Of a DNA stretch of 43,621 nucleotides, positions 7,173 to 15,458 are shown piece by piece; the first letter of the stretch is position 1; every line of letters starts with the position of its first letter. Source of the DNA: Balnearium lithotrophicum (lineage in GTDB: Bacteria; Aquificota; Aquificia; Desulfurobacteriales; Desulfurobacteriaceae). The notes beneath the pieces were generated by a model. The model was given only the letters and a program-made list of their open reading frames with translations. It had not been told where the DNA came from and searched no databases. Made by a program: the position numbers and the translations under genes. The DNA is taken from contig NZ_FXTM01000020.1 of NCBI RefSeq assembly GCF_900182585.1, forward strand, positions 1-43,621. Direction: 5' to 3'.

Positions 7173-7859
7173 TTATTTGAGGAATACTTTAACTATTTCT
7201 AAATCCTCTTTAGTTGTTACTTTTATGTTCTTATAGTCTCCTGGAATAGAAACAACTGTAAATCCGTACTTTTCAAGGAGTGCAGAATCATCGGTTGCAA
7301 GGAAATTCTCCTTTAGAGCTCTCTCATGACACTCCAAAAGAACCTCAAATTTAAAGATTTGAGGAGTTTGAACTAAAATCAATCTATCCCTATCAAGTGT
7401 TCTTCTTATTAAAAAATCCCCCGGTTCAAGTGGCGTTCCTATCTCCTTCACTGTCTCCTTAGGCCTTACTCCTAAAATAACGCCGTCAGCTTCATAATCG
7501 GAGAGTGCTACAACCAACTCCTCAACTTTTGAATATTCAACAACCGGCCTTACTCCATCGTGAATTAAAACTTCCTTAGGTTTATACTCTCTTGCCTCCA
7601 ACAATCCTTTATAGACCGAGTACTGCCTCTCCGTTCCTCCCGGAACAATTGAGAGGATTTTTTTATACTTTTTCTTTAACTCTCCACCTAACTCTAACTC
7701 ATCCTCGGGGAGGACGAGAATTATTCCGTCTATGAGGGAATTCTTTGAAAATATCTCAATCGGATATTCAACTATTAATTTGTCGTACACCTTAAAGAAC
7801 TGTTTCTTTCCCCCAAATCTCTTACCAAGACCCGCTGCCGGAATAACTGCTATTCTCAC
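7173..7859 (-). CDS. ispD: 2-C-methyl-D-erythritol 4-phosphate cytidylyltransferase
   Basis: IspD transfers CMP from CTP to methylerythritol phosphate, the third step of the non-mevalonate isoprenoid pathway, in the cytosol. The 228-residue length is normal. The nucleotide-binding loop P-A-A-G-L-G-K-R-F-G-G-K-K-Q is at residues 7-20, the catalytic R/K region follows, and the conserved HDGVRP, LVQTPQIF and TDDS blocks are present in order. The start is GTG, overlapping the PIN-TRAM stop as GTGA. Linkage of carD, PIN-TRAM and ispD is a recurrent arrangement in bacteria (compare yacL-ispD in Firmicutes). No ispF lies nearby. Confidence 0.95.
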   Translation of the reverse strand: MRIAVIPAAGLGKRFGGKKQFFKVYDKLIVEYPIEIFSKNSLIDGIILVLPEDELELGGELKKKYKKILSIVPGGTERQYSVYKGLLEAREYKPKEVLIHDGVRPVVEYSKVEELVVALSDYEADGVILGVRPKETVKEIGTPLEPGDFLIRRTLDRDRLILVQTPQIFKFEVLLECHERALKENFLATDDSALLEKYGFTVVSIPGDYKNIKVTTKEDLEIVKVFLK

Positions 7860-8836
7860 TTAACTACCTCTTTAAACCTACCAAAGATTATTTTCCCCGA
7901 GGAGGTCTGAAGAATATTGTTCACCAAAATTTTAACTTTATGCCCTATTAAGTGTTTTGCATTGTCAACAACGACCATAGTTCCATCGTCCAAGTAACCC
8001 ACACCTTGGTTCTTTTCCTTTCCTTCCTTTACAAGTAGAACAACCAACTCCTCTCCTACAGCTACAACCGGCTTCAGAGCATTTGCAAGGTCGTTTATGT
8101 TGAGGATTTCAACTCCCTTTATAGAAGCTACCCTGTTTAAATTGTAGTCGGTCGTTACAAGTTTTGCACTGAGCCTTTTTGAGAGCTCCACAAGCTTTGC
8201 GTCAACGTCCTTTATCCAGGGGAAATCCCTTTCATAAATTTCAACTGGGGGCTTTTCCAGAGCTCTCATTTTTGAAACAATATCAAGGCCCTTCTTTCCT
8301 TTAGTTCTAACCATTGGGTCAGTTGAATCTGCCAGAGTTTGGAGCTCCTCCAAAACAAACCTTGGAATTACGATTTTTCCCTCAATAAATCCAAGTTTTG
8401 TTATTTCGTAAATTCTCCCATCTATTAGTGCGCTCGTGTCTACCACCTTTACACTGCAGTAGAGGGAGCTCTCCTCCTTCAGGATTTCGGTTATAGGTCT
8501 ATTCCTTCCAACTTCAACTGCAAGAAATCCGAATAGGTAAGGAAGCGTTAGAAATAGAATATCCTGAAGGTAGGTAAAGGATGAAAATATGGGAAAGAGA
8601 GAAAGGGCTATTCCCTTTGCCAGGTAGAGTCCCAAAAAGAAACCTACAGAAAAGAGGATGACCGTCTTTACTTTAATTTTCTTCTTCAGAATGAACTGAT
8701 AAAAGAGAAAGGAAGCGGCCGAGATAAAAATCCCCAGTATGAGTGACTGTGTAAGTGTGAATCCGTAATTTTTAAAAATGATGATAGTAACAAGAAGAAG
8801 TAGGAGAAGGAATCCTCCAAAAAGACTCTTTATCAC
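7856..8836 (-). CDS. Membrane PIN-TRAM domain protein (YacL type)
   Basis: A 326-residue protein with four N-terminal membrane helices (about residues 3-105), a PIN nuclease-fold domain (about 125-250) and a C-terminal TRAM RNA-binding domain (about 255-320). The PIN acidic residues are visible: VVDTSALIDGR, the EEL pair after IPRFVLEEL, and the late KLVTTDYNLN motif. The family is assigned to RNA binding or cleavage at the membrane; the substrate is unknown. Start GTG overlaps the carD stop as GTGA, and its own stop overlaps ispD by 4 bases, so the three genes are probably translationally coupled. Confidence 0.88.
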   Translation of the reverse strand: MIKSLFGGFLLLLLLVTIIIFKNYGFTLTQSLILGIFISAASFLFYQFILKKKIKVKTVILFSVGFFLGLYLAKGIALSLFPIFSSFTYLQDILFLTLPYLFGFLAVEVGRNRPITEILKEESSLYCSVKVVDTSALIDGRIYEITKLGFIEGKIVIPRFVLEELQTLADSTDPMVRTKGKKGLDIVSKMRALEKPPVEIYERDFPWIKDVDAKLVELSKRLSAKLVTTDYNLNRVASIKGVEILNINDLANALKPVVAVGEELVVLLVKEGKEKNQGVGYLDDGTMVVVDNAKHLIGHKVKILVNNILQTSSGKIIFGRFKEVVK

Positions 8837-9324
8837 GCCTTCTTAACCTCTCTCAGAATTTTCCTCATCCTCTGTTTTATCTTTTTAACAGGTTCCCCTA
8901 AAGAGAGGGCAATTTCTTCGGCAAGCTTTGAAAATGCCTCATCAAACATCCTCTTTTCTGAATAGGAGAGCTCCTTCTCCTTAGACCTGTAAGAAAGGTT
9001 CCTTACAACAGTTGCTAACTCCATAACATTTCCCGTTTTTAACCTATCAACGTTAAGTCTATGTCTGACGGTCCACTTATCACTTATATTTGTAGGGACT
9101 TCTGATAGAAACTTAAAAAGCTCCTCAATCTCCTCCTCAGAGAGAACGGGCCTTATTCCTGAGGATTCAACTGTTTCCTTTGGAATTAGTATTGACATAT
9201 TTTTTCCAATTAGGGATATCCTGTAGAAGACCACACTCTTCCCCCCTACTTCCCTCTCCTCTACTCCCTCAACAACTCCTACACCGTGGGGTGGGTATGC
9301 AACCTTATCTCCTACTTTTATCAA
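8833..9324 (-). CDS. CarD/CdnL family transcriptional regulator
   Basis: A 163-residue protein of the CarD_CdnL_TRCF family. The N-terminal Tudor-like RNA-polymerase interaction domain opens with K-V-G-D-K-V-A-Y-P-P-H-G-V-G-V-V-E-G and spans about residues 1-60. The rest is a helical DNA-binding domain (70-163) with the WTVRHRLNVDRLKTGN block. CarD binds the beta subunit of RNA polymerase and stabilises open complexes at many promoters, including rRNA promoters. The start is TTG with AGGAG seven bases upstream, 10 bases after the protease gene. Its placement in a run of biosynthetic genes is typical of growth-linked control. Confidence 0.9.
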   Translation of the reverse strand: MIKVGDKVAYPPHGVGVVEGVEEREVGGKSVVFYRISLIGKNMSILIPKETVESSGIRPVLSEEEIEELFKFLSEVPTNISDKWTVRHRLNVDRLKTGNVMELATVVRNLSYRSKEKELSYSEKRMFDEAFSKLAEEIALSLGEPVKKIKQRMRKILREVKKA

Positions 9325-9334
9325 TTTAACGCTC

Positions 9335-10210
9335 CTAATGTGGTTTCCTTATCGGCACCTCCCCCTTTTTGGGTTCACCATAGGGTATTGGAATGTACTG
9401 AACGGATGCCTGTCCGCTTGGTTGGTAGTAGAGCTCCATTAAATCGTAAACTTCATCGGGAACGTCTGTTGTCACATTGAGACCTAAGGATTTAAGAACA
9501 TCAACAGTTAATGGATAGTCGTGAGTCCAGTACCCAGAGGTTAGTATATCCGCTATTTCTCTAGCCTTCTTTTCGTCGTGTTTTTTTAACCTTAAGATTC
9601 TCTCTATCGTCTGCTTCATTTGAATTAGGGATTTCTCTGCAATATCTGCAAGTATTAAGGTTTCATCCTTAACGCTCCCCCTGTCGTGTTGGAGCTTTTC
9701 CTTCACTGCTTTTACAATTGAGGGGGCTGGAAATTGACCCAACTGCGGGTCAAGGGGTCCCATAACGGCGTTTGAGTCCATGACAATTTCATCCGCTGCC
9801 AATGCTATTAATGTACCACCGGACATTGCATAGTGGGGAATAATTACTCTAACTGGGGCTTTGTGCTTAGCAAGGGCTGAGGCTATCTGAGTCGCTGCCA
9901 GTGCCAGTCCACCGGGGGTGTGGATTATCAGGTCAATTGGCATATCTTCTGGAGTTATTCTTATTGCCCTCAGTATTCTCTCAGAATCCTCAATCGTTAT
10001 AAACCTGAAGAGGGGAAAACCCATGAAGGCAAGTCTTTCCTGTCTGTGAATCATCGTTATTACTCTTGATTTCCTCTTTTTCTCAATTTCCCTAATTAGA
10101 CGGAGTCTTGCCCATTCTAAGTTTTTCTGCTGAAAGAGAGGCCAGAGGGAGAAGAGAATAATTAATAACCAGAATAGGTCAAAGAATGAGAATCCAGGCT
10201 GTTGGTGCAT
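9335..10210 (-). CDS. Membrane-anchored SDH-type Clp-fold serine protease
   Basis: A 291-residue protein of the serine dehydrogenase proteinase family (ClpP/crotonase fold, related to SppA). One N-terminal membrane helix (residues 10-26) is followed by a positively charged segment. The fold hallmarks are the oxyanion loop HTPGG (residues 97-101), the nucleophile S130 in H-Y-A-M-S-G-G, and the D-S-N-A-V-M-G-P-L-D-P-Q block (145-156). It most likely cuts membrane or signal peptides at the inner membrane. Start ATG lies behind AAGGAGAA. It sits 9 bases after pyrC and 10 before carD, clearly in the same transcription unit. The natural substrate is unknown. Confidence 0.85.
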   Translation of the reverse strand: MHQQPGFSFFDLFWLLIILFSLWPLFQQKNLEWARLRLIREIEKKRKSRVITMIHRQERLAFMGFPLFRFITIEDSERILRAIRITPEDMPIDLIIHTPGGLALAATQIASALAKHKAPVRVIIPHYAMSGGTLIALAADEIVMDSNAVMGPLDPQLGQFPAPSIVKAVKEKLQHDRGSVKDETLILADIAEKSLIQMKQTIERILRLKKHDEKKAREIADILTSGYWTHDYPLTVDVLKSLGLNVTTDVPDEVYDLMELYYQPSGQASVQYIPIPYGEPKKGEVPIRKPH

Positions 10211-10219
10211 GATTTCTCC

Positions 10220-11500
10220 TTATTTATCTTTAAAAACAATTTTACCATTATAAATCGTTATTTTCACTCTCCCCCTTAGTCTTTTATTCAGAAACGGTGT
10301 ATTGCAGCTTTTGGATTTTATCTCCTCCTTGGTTAGAACAAACTCCTCTTCAGGGTCAAAAACAGTTACGTTTGCCCTTGAGCCGGGCTTTAAGCTTCCT
10401 ATGTCCCTCTTCCCTATAATTCTTGAGGGATTCGTTGACAGTTTCTCTATCATCTGACTCAAAGTTAGATATCCCTCTCTAACGAGGTTTAGGGATAAAG
10501 GAAGGGCAGTTTGAAGTCCTATTATTCCAAAGGGAGCTCTGCAGAACTCAACCAACTTCTCATCCTCAGAGTGAGGAGCGTGGTCTGTGGCAATTGAATC
10601 AGCAACTCCCTTTTTAAGGGCAATTCTGCAGGCTTCGACGTGGTCCTTGGTTCTTAAAGGAGGACACATCTTTGCATTTGTATTGAATCCCTCCACTGCA
10701 TCCTCAGTTAGCGTAAAGTGGTGGGGAGTTATTTCACAGGTTACTCTAACTCCATCCCCCTTAGCTTCCTCAATTATTTTCAGAGCTCCCTTACTTGAAA
10801 CGTGGCAAACATGAATGTGGGCTCCCGTTAACTTTGCAATTAGAATATCCCTCATCGTTCCTATGTCCTCAGCCTCTGGAGGCATTCCGGGAATTCCTAA
10901 CCTTGTAGAGAGTGGCCCCTCGTTCATGTGGCCGCCGGCTGATAGGGTCTTATCCTCTGAGTGGGTAAAAACGGGAATTCCCAAACTCCTTGCATAGTCC
11001 ATGGCATTTCTCAAAACCCTACTGTCCCTCGGTGACTCTCCATCGTCAGAAATTGCAACGATACCTGCTTTCACCATCAGTCCAATTTCCGCTAACTCCT
11101 CCCCTTTGAGACCCTTTGTAATAGCACCTATTGGAAAGACGTCACATAAACCTACTTCCTTTCCCCTATCCACAATGTACTTTGTCACCGATGGATTGTC
11201 GTTAACAGGGTCTGTATTTGCCATACAGCAAACAGATGTAAAACCTCCTGCAACGGCAGCTTGGGAACCTGTTTCAATGTCCTCCTTCCACTCCTGTCCC
11301 GGCTCCCTGAGGTGAGTATGGAGATCTATAAATCCTGGAGAAACGATAAGTCCTGAAACATCAATGACCTTTGTTGCTTCTACCCTATCTATCTTTTTTT
11401 CAACTTTTACTACTCTATTTCCTTCAATTAGAACATCATACGTTCCATCCAAGTTTTGAGATGGGTCTACGACTCTTCCACCCTTAAGAAGAACTCTCAT
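10220..11500 (-). CDS. pyrC: Dihydroorotase
   Basis: Dihydroorotase closes carbamoyl-aspartate to dihydroorotate in pyrimidine synthesis. The 426-residue class I-type protein has the metal motif D-L-H-T-H-L-R-E (near residue 59), the SDDG block, H-S-E-D, H-V-C-H-V-S-S-K, and the catalytic A-T-D-H-A-P-H-S motif. I chose the ATG at 11500, behind AGGAGAGG, rather than an upstream GTG at 11521. The chosen start overlaps the cytochrome stop as ATGA. In Aquifex, PyrC and PyrB assemble into one complex, and the neighbouring pyrB fits that. The intervening cytochrome gene is unusual. Confidence 0.93.
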   Translation of the reverse strand: MRVLLKGGRVVDPSQNLDGTYDVLIEGNRVVKVEKKIDRVEATKVIDVSGLIVSPGFIDLHTHLREPGQEWKEDIETGSQAAVAGGFTSVCCMANTDPVNDNPSVTKYIVDRGKEVGLCDVFPIGAITKGLKGEELAEIGLMVKAGIVAISDDGESPRDSRVLRNAMDYARSLGIPVFTHSEDKTLSAGGHMNEGPLSTRLGIPGMPPEAEDIGTMRDILIAKLTGAHIHVCHVSSKGALKIIEEAKGDGVRVTCEITPHHFTLTEDAVEGFNTNAKMCPPLRTKDHVEACRIALKKGVADSIATDHAPHSEDEKLVEFCRAPFGIIGLQTALPLSLNLVREGYLTLSQMIEKLSTNPSRIIGKRDIGSLKPGSRANVTVFDPEEEFVLTKEEIKSKSCNTPFLNKRLRGRVKITIYNGKIVFKDK

Positions 11501-11820
11501 TTCCTCTCCTGTTTGTGGCACTTTGTACAGTTTTTAGGATCTTTGGCATCAAAGGCCTTAACTCCGTTATGACAGACACCACAGAATTTACCGTTCCAGA
11601 TATCCTGCATTGTAAACTTATCGCCTCCAAACTTTCTCTTAAAAATCTTTGGATGGCAGTATGAGCAGTGTTGCTTCTTTACCTTTACGTGGTAAACGTG
11701 ACTGAAAACAACGGGGCCGTTTTTGGTTTTAAATACCAAATCCCTATTTAAAACACCTCCTTTAAAACAACCAAAGAGGAGCAAACCAGTTAGTAAGCTT
11801 AAAGCCAAGTATCTCTTCAT
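11497..11820 (-). CDS. Triheme c-type cytochrome lipoprotein
   Basis: A 107-residue secreted haem protein. A signal peptide ends in a lipobox-like L-L-F-G-C18, so it is predicted to be lipid-anchored. Three CXXCH haem sites follow: C52-H56, C80-H84 and C98-H102. H41, H44 and H51 are available as distal ligands, and the FSHVYHV pattern resembles c7/c3-type triheme domains. A periplasmic electron-carrier role is expected; the partner is unknown. The start at 11820 has GGAGG seven bases upstream; an upstream GTG extension lacks sense because it would precede the signal peptide. Both ends overlap neighbours by 4 bases (pyrB stop and pyrC start), so it is embedded in the pyrimidine operon. The divergent ccsA/ResB-like genes could supply haem attachment. 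Confidence 0.85.
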   Translation of the reverse strand: MKRYLALSLLTGLLLFGCFKGGVLNRDLVFKTKNGPVVFSHVYHVKVKKQHCSYCHPKIFKRKFGGDKFTMQDIWNGKFCGVCHNGVKAFDAKDPKNCTKCHKQERK

Positions 11821-12752
11821 TGAACTTCCTCCAAAAGTTTCTCTTTTCTTCCACATAGAATTGAAAGAACGGCCATTCTAACTGCCAAACCTGTTTCCAC
11901 CTGATTGAATATGAGGGAATTTTTATAGTTAACAACATCGTTTGTTAATTCAACTCCCCTGTTAAAGGGACCTGGATGGAGAATTAGCGTATCTAACTTA
12001 AGTCTTTCAAGTTTTTTCCCGTTGAGTCCAAAGAGCTCCGAATACTCCCTAACCGAAGGGAACGTCCTTTTTGCATTCTGTCTCTCAAGTTGAATTCTCA
12101 GGAGAATTACAACGTCAGAAACCTCCACTAACTCATCGAAGGAGGACAGAACCTTAACTCCTAAAGCTTCAGGATACCTCGGAATCATCGTTGAAGGGCC
12201 GTAAATGAAAACTTCGGCTCCCAATTTCCTAAATAGGATAGAATCTGAGCGGGCAACCCTACTGTTTGTTATATCTCCAACTATCGTAATTCTCTTTCCC
12301 TCCAAACTTCCCAATCTCTCCTTTAAAGTTACGGCATCCAAAAGTGCCTGGGTGGGATGCTGGTTTCTTCCGTCTCCAGCGTTGACAATAGAGGCATTGA
12401 TAAAGTTTTTAACCGTTTCTGGAGCTCCCTCACACGGGTGCCTCAAGACGATAACATCGGGATGCATCATGTCCAAATTCTTAACGGTGTCTATTAAACT
12501 CTCTCCCTTCTTAACGGAGCTTGCAGAGGTGCTTATGTTTATAACGTCGGCAGATAGAAACTTACCTGCCTTTTCAAAGGACGACCTCGTCCTTGTTGAT
12601 GGTTCAAAGAAGAGGTTGACAATACACTTTCCTCTAAGGACTGAAAACTTCTTTCTACCGCTCTTTAGAGCTCCCTTAACAATCTGAGAGATTGAGTAGA
12701 TTTCCTCAAAGAGCTCCTTTGTTACTTGGTCTGCAGAGATTAGGTGTTTCAT
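11817..12752 (-). CDS. pyrB: Aspartate carbamoyltransferase catalytic chain
   Basis: Catalyses carbamoyl phosphate plus L-aspartate to carbamoyl-aspartate, the committed pyrimidine step. The 311-residue protein carries the carbamoyl-phosphate loop F-x-P-S-T-R-T-R-x-S-F, the S-S-V-K-K-G-E-S loop from the adjacent subunit, HPTQALLD, the aspartate-side RIQLERQ segment and HPGPFNRG near the end. No regulatory chain (pyrI) is present nearby. ATG at 12752 shares one base with the hisD stop (TGATG), and its stop overlaps the cytochrome start by 4 bases. Confidence 0.95.
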   Translation of the reverse strand: MKHLISADQVTKELFEEIYSISQIVKGALKSGRKKFSVLRGKCIVNLFFEPSTRTRSSFEKAGKFLSADVINISTSASSVKKGESLIDTVKNLDMMHPDVIVLRHPCEGAPETVKNFINASIVNAGDGRNQHPTQALLDAVTLKERLGSLEGKRITIVGDITNSRVARSDSILFRKLGAEVFIYGPSTMIPRYPEALGVKVLSSFDELVEVSDVVILLRIQLERQNAKRTFPSVREYSELFGLNGKKLERLKLDTLILHPGPFNRGVELTNDVVNYKNSLIFNQVETGLAVRMAVLSILCGRKEKLLEEVQ

Positions 12753-14083
12753 CAAACCCTCTCTTTCTCACTTTCGGTAATTACCAATTTAAGGGCCTCT
12801 CTGACTTCAACTGCCAATCTGTGAGCCTCAAGTCCCTCACACTCTGCCAAATTCCTTGCAGCTTTATTCACCCTCTTAAAGCCTTCAGGACTTACGTAGA
12901 GAACGGAGGAGCGTTTTACGAAGTCGTAAACGCCAAGGGGAGAGAAGAACCTTGCACTTCCTCCGGTTGGAAGAACGTGGTTAGGTCCTAAAACGTAGTC
13001 TCCCAAGCTTTCACAGGTGTAATGTCCCAAAAAGATTGCTCCGGCGTGTTTAATTCTGTCAAGGAGTGAGAAGGGCTCTTTGGTTGCTACCTCTAAGTGC
13101 TCAGGAGCTACTTCATTTGCAACGTCACACGAGTGGTAAATATCCCTCGTTAAGAAGACAGTTCCAAAGTTCTCTATGGATTTCTCAGCTATTTCTCTTC
13201 TTTTGAGCTTTTTGAGTTTTTCAGAAACTGCCCTTATAACTTCTTCTGCAACTTCTTCAGAGTGTGTAACTAAAAATGAACCTGCAAGTTCGTCGTGCTC
13301 GGCCTGGGATAGGAGGTCCGTTGCAACCCAATCTGGATTGGCAGTCTCGTCAGCTATTACAAGTATTTCACTTGGACCTGCGACCATATCTATGTCAACA
13401 GTTCCAAAGAGAAACTTCTTTGCAAGGGCAACGTAAATGTTTCCAGGCCCTACAATTTTATCAACTTTAGGAATTGACTTCGTTCCAAAGGCTATTGCAG
13501 CTACACCGTGGGCTCCTCCAACTCTGTATATCTCATCAACTCCGGAGAGTTTAGCTGCAACCAAGGAGTAGGGATTAACGTCCAAGGAGCCTATCGCAGG
13601 AGTAATCATTACGACCTTTTCAACTCCAGCAACTTTTGCAGGAACGGCATTCATGATTACAGATGAGGGGTAGGATGCCTTTCCTCCCGGAACGTAGATT
13701 CCTGCACTCTCTAAAGGAGTAACCTTCTGCCCTAAGAGAATTCCCGGTTCGGTTACAAAGTAGGAGTTTTCCTTTTGGTGCTCGTGAAACTTTTTAACCC
13801 TTTCAACGGCAAATTCAATTGCGTCTACAACGTTCTTTGGAACTTTCTCAAATGCCTCCTCTATCTCCTCTTCAGAAACCTTCACGTTCTCACTGTTTAA
13901 ATCAACTCTGTCAAACTTCTTTGCATAGCTAAATACGGCACTATCTCCAAACTTTCTAACGTTTTCAATTATTTCCAAAACGGACTGAGCATACTTTGAT
14001 TCCAGTCCCTGACCTCTCGTTTTTATTCTAAGGAGCTCCGGGTCTTCCTTCCAGTTTTCCTTTCTCAAGTTAACCAGTTTCAT
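12752..14083 (-). CDS. hisD: Histidinol dehydrogenase
   Basis: HisD oxidises L-histidinol to histidine in two NAD-dependent steps, ending histidine synthesis. It is full length at 443 residues. Visible motifs are the G-I-Y-V-P-G-G block, the zinc-binding Q-A-E-H-D region, the catalytic P-E-H-L-E segment and G-P-N-H-V-L-P-T-G. It opens the minus-strand series that continues through pyrB, the cytochrome and pyrC, and starts behind AAGGAGAGAG. The rest of the his pathway is not in this window. Confidence 0.96.
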   Translation of the reverse strand: MKLVNLRKENWKEDPELLRIKTRGQGLESKYAQSVLEIIENVRKFGDSAVFSYAKKFDRVDLNSENVKVSEEEIEEAFEKVPKNVVDAIEFAVERVKKFHEHQKENSYFVTEPGILLGQKVTPLESAGIYVPGGKASYPSSVIMNAVPAKVAGVEKVVMITPAIGSLDVNPYSLVAAKLSGVDEIYRVGGAHGVAAIAFGTKSIPKVDKIVGPGNIYVALAKKFLFGTVDIDMVAGPSEILVIADETANPDWVATDLLSQAEHDELAGSFLVTHSEEVAEEVIRAVSEKLKKLKRREIAEKSIENFGTVFLTRDIYHSCDVANEVAPEHLEVATKEPFSLLDRIKHAGAIFLGHYTCESLGDYVLGPNHVLPTGGSARFFSPLGVYDFVKRSSVLYVSPEGFKRVNKAARNLAECEGLEAHRLAVEVREALKLVITESEKERV

Positions 14084-14102
14084 TCTCTCTCTCCTTAAGG
14101 GT

Positions 14103-14132
14103 TTGAACTGTTTTATTCCAAGAGATTATACT
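14103..14132 (+). promoter_or_regulatory. Sigma-70-type promoter for ccsA
   Basis: TTGAAC (14103-14108), an 18-base spacer and TATACT (14127-14132) lie 32 bases before the ccsA ATG. The -10 element overlaps a minus-strand TATAAT serving hisD. Sequence match only. Confidence 0.5.
14125..14130 (-). promoter_or_regulatory. Candidate -10 element for the hisD operon
   Basis: Read on the minus strand this is a perfect TATAAT, 42 bases before the hisD start. The -35 at 17-base spacing (TACACT, 14148-14153) matches only half the consensus. It shares four bases with the opposing ccsA -10. Confidence 0.4.
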
Positions 14133-14164
14133 TAATGGAGTTTCATTAGTGTATTGGAGGTGGA

Positions 14165-14860
14165 ATGGACAACTTAAAACTTATCTCTTTAGGAGCTCTC
14201 CTACTTTCGCTTCTTGGAGGAGCGTTTGAAAGTTCATCTCTCCTTGCAGCAGCATTTGTGACTACCTCTGGATTGCTTGTATACAGGTGTTTTGAATTTG
14301 GATATCCTCCAATATTTGACGGATTTGATACTCTTCTTCTGTTCGTAATAACCTTTTTAGGAGTAGCTCACATTTTAAAAGTTGATAAGAGATTTACAGG
14401 GTTTCTTTCTGCAATCTTTTTGTTTCCACTCCTTTTTATGCCGACAAGAGTCAGTGAAATTCCTCCCGTTATCAGGACTCCTCTATTTTTCCTTCACGTT
14501 GGAAGTGCTATCCTGTCCTACGCTCTCTTTATAAGCGCTGGAATAGTTTCTATATGGTCTCAGGTTACTAAAAAGGAGATTGAAAGTTTGAACCCCGTTA
14601 GATGGGGAGTTGCCCTATTCACACTGTCCCTTTTCTTTGGAACTCTCTGGGCGTTCCTTTCCTGGGGGGAGCTCTTTATGGTAGAACCTAAGTCTCTGTT
14701 CTCTCTGTTTTTCTGGTTCTTCAGCCTGTTCGTTCTCCATTCCGCCTTTGATGACAAATTAAAAAATTACTTAAACTGGTTAATTTTCCTAAATGCCCTT
14801 ATAGTGGTATTCCTGTTTTTAGGTGTCAACTTTATCTTTGGAGGAACACATGCCTTTTAA
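14165..14860 (+). CDS. ccsA: CcsA-type cytochrome c biogenesis (haem delivery) protein
   Basis: A 231-residue, very hydrophobic protein with about seven or eight membrane helices, matching the CcsA/CcmC haem-handling family of cytochrome c maturation system II. Histidines expected to hold haem are present: FLHVGSA (about residue 111), LHSAFDD (about 197) and the C-terminal GTHAF. The usual tryptophan-rich WWD loop appears as W-G-E-L-F-M-V-E-P-K (near residue 167), which keeps W-G, E and P-K but has lost most tryptophans. Start ATG follows GGAGGTGGA. Its last bases overlap the ResB-like start by 11. It is divergent from the operon containing the triheme cytochrome, a likely client. Confidence 0.75.
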   Translation: MDNLKLISLGALLLSLLGGAFESSSLLAAAFVTTSGLLVYRCFEFGYPPIFDGFDTLLLFVITFLGVAHILKVDKRFTGFLSAIFLFPLLFMPTRVSEIPPVIRTPLFFLHVGSAILSYALFISAGIVSIWSQVTKKEIESLNPVRWGVALFTLSLFFGTLWAFLSWGELFMVEPKSLFSLFFWFFSLFVLHSAFDDKLKNYLNWLIFLNALIVVFLFLGVNFIFGGTHAF

Positions 14861-15458
14861 CCTAAAATCTGTAAAACTATTTGGAATTTTGAACTTTCTT
14901 TTTTTCCTTTTTACTTTTGCTGTTCTACTCCAGGTAAAAATTCCGATTGGACTGACTCAAATCAGCAGTATCCACGATAAAGTTTTAGAGGTTTTAATAG
15001 TTTCGTTGGGTTCTGTTTTACTCCTGTTAGCTGTTCAAACCCTTTACTGCAGAGGAACTGGAAAACTAAAAGTACTACTACATATAACAACAGGATTATC
15101 TCTACTAACGTTAATTTTCACTCCTATTTTTTGGAAGAGTAAGACTTTCTATTTATATCCCCAAAGTTATGTTGAAGTCGAAGGGAAAAAGATAGGATTG
15201 ATTAAACTTTTAGTAAACAAAGATAAAATAAACAGCGAATTTTTTATAGAAGAAAAAGGAAAAAGAATTCTTGGAAGAGTTTCCTTTAACAAACCTTTAT
15301 TTTCCTCTTCTGGTATGCTTTGGATAAAAGGACTGTCCTTTTACAAAGGACTACCGATGGTTAAAGTTCAGTATTCTAACTTTTCTTTAGTTCCCTTTCT
15401 TTTTTTACTTCTATACGGACTTACAACTTGTATTATTATTCTTGTCATTTTAATTTGA
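14850..15458 (+). CDS. Short ResB/Ccs1-like cytochrome c biogenesis membrane protein
   Basis: A 202-residue protein with three N-terminal membrane helices (about residues 8-30, 48-66 and 75-98), an extracytoplasmic beta-rich domain (100-175) and a final helix (178-200). The FLFTFAVLLQV opening, the membrane topology and the overlap with ccsA suggest the ResB partner of system II, but it is shorter than a typical ResB (over 300 residues). I see no clear cysteine pair or ResB signature, so the call rests mainly on context and topology. I chose the ATG at 14850, behind GGAGG, over a longer frame from 14823. Its last 14 bases overlap the convergent channel gene. Confidence 0.55.
   Translation: MPFNLKSVKLFGILNFLFFLFTFAVLLQVKIPIGLTQISSIHDKVLEVLIVSLGSVLLLLAVQTLYCRGTGKLKVLLHITTGLSLLTLIFTPIFWKSKTFYLYPQSYVEVEGKKIGLIKLLVNKDKINSEFFIEEKGKRILGRVSFNKPLFSSSGMLWIKGLSFYKGLPMVKVQYSNFSLVPFLFLLLYGLTTCIIILVILI

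Noticed and set aside
12205-12687. 160-codon plus-strand open frame across pyrB
   Set aside because: Fully antisense to a clear pyrB; the protein has no recognisable domain.
14084-14164. Pyrimidine or histidine attenuator leader before hisD
   Set aside because: The leader is about 35 bases with no stable hairpin and no run of His codons.
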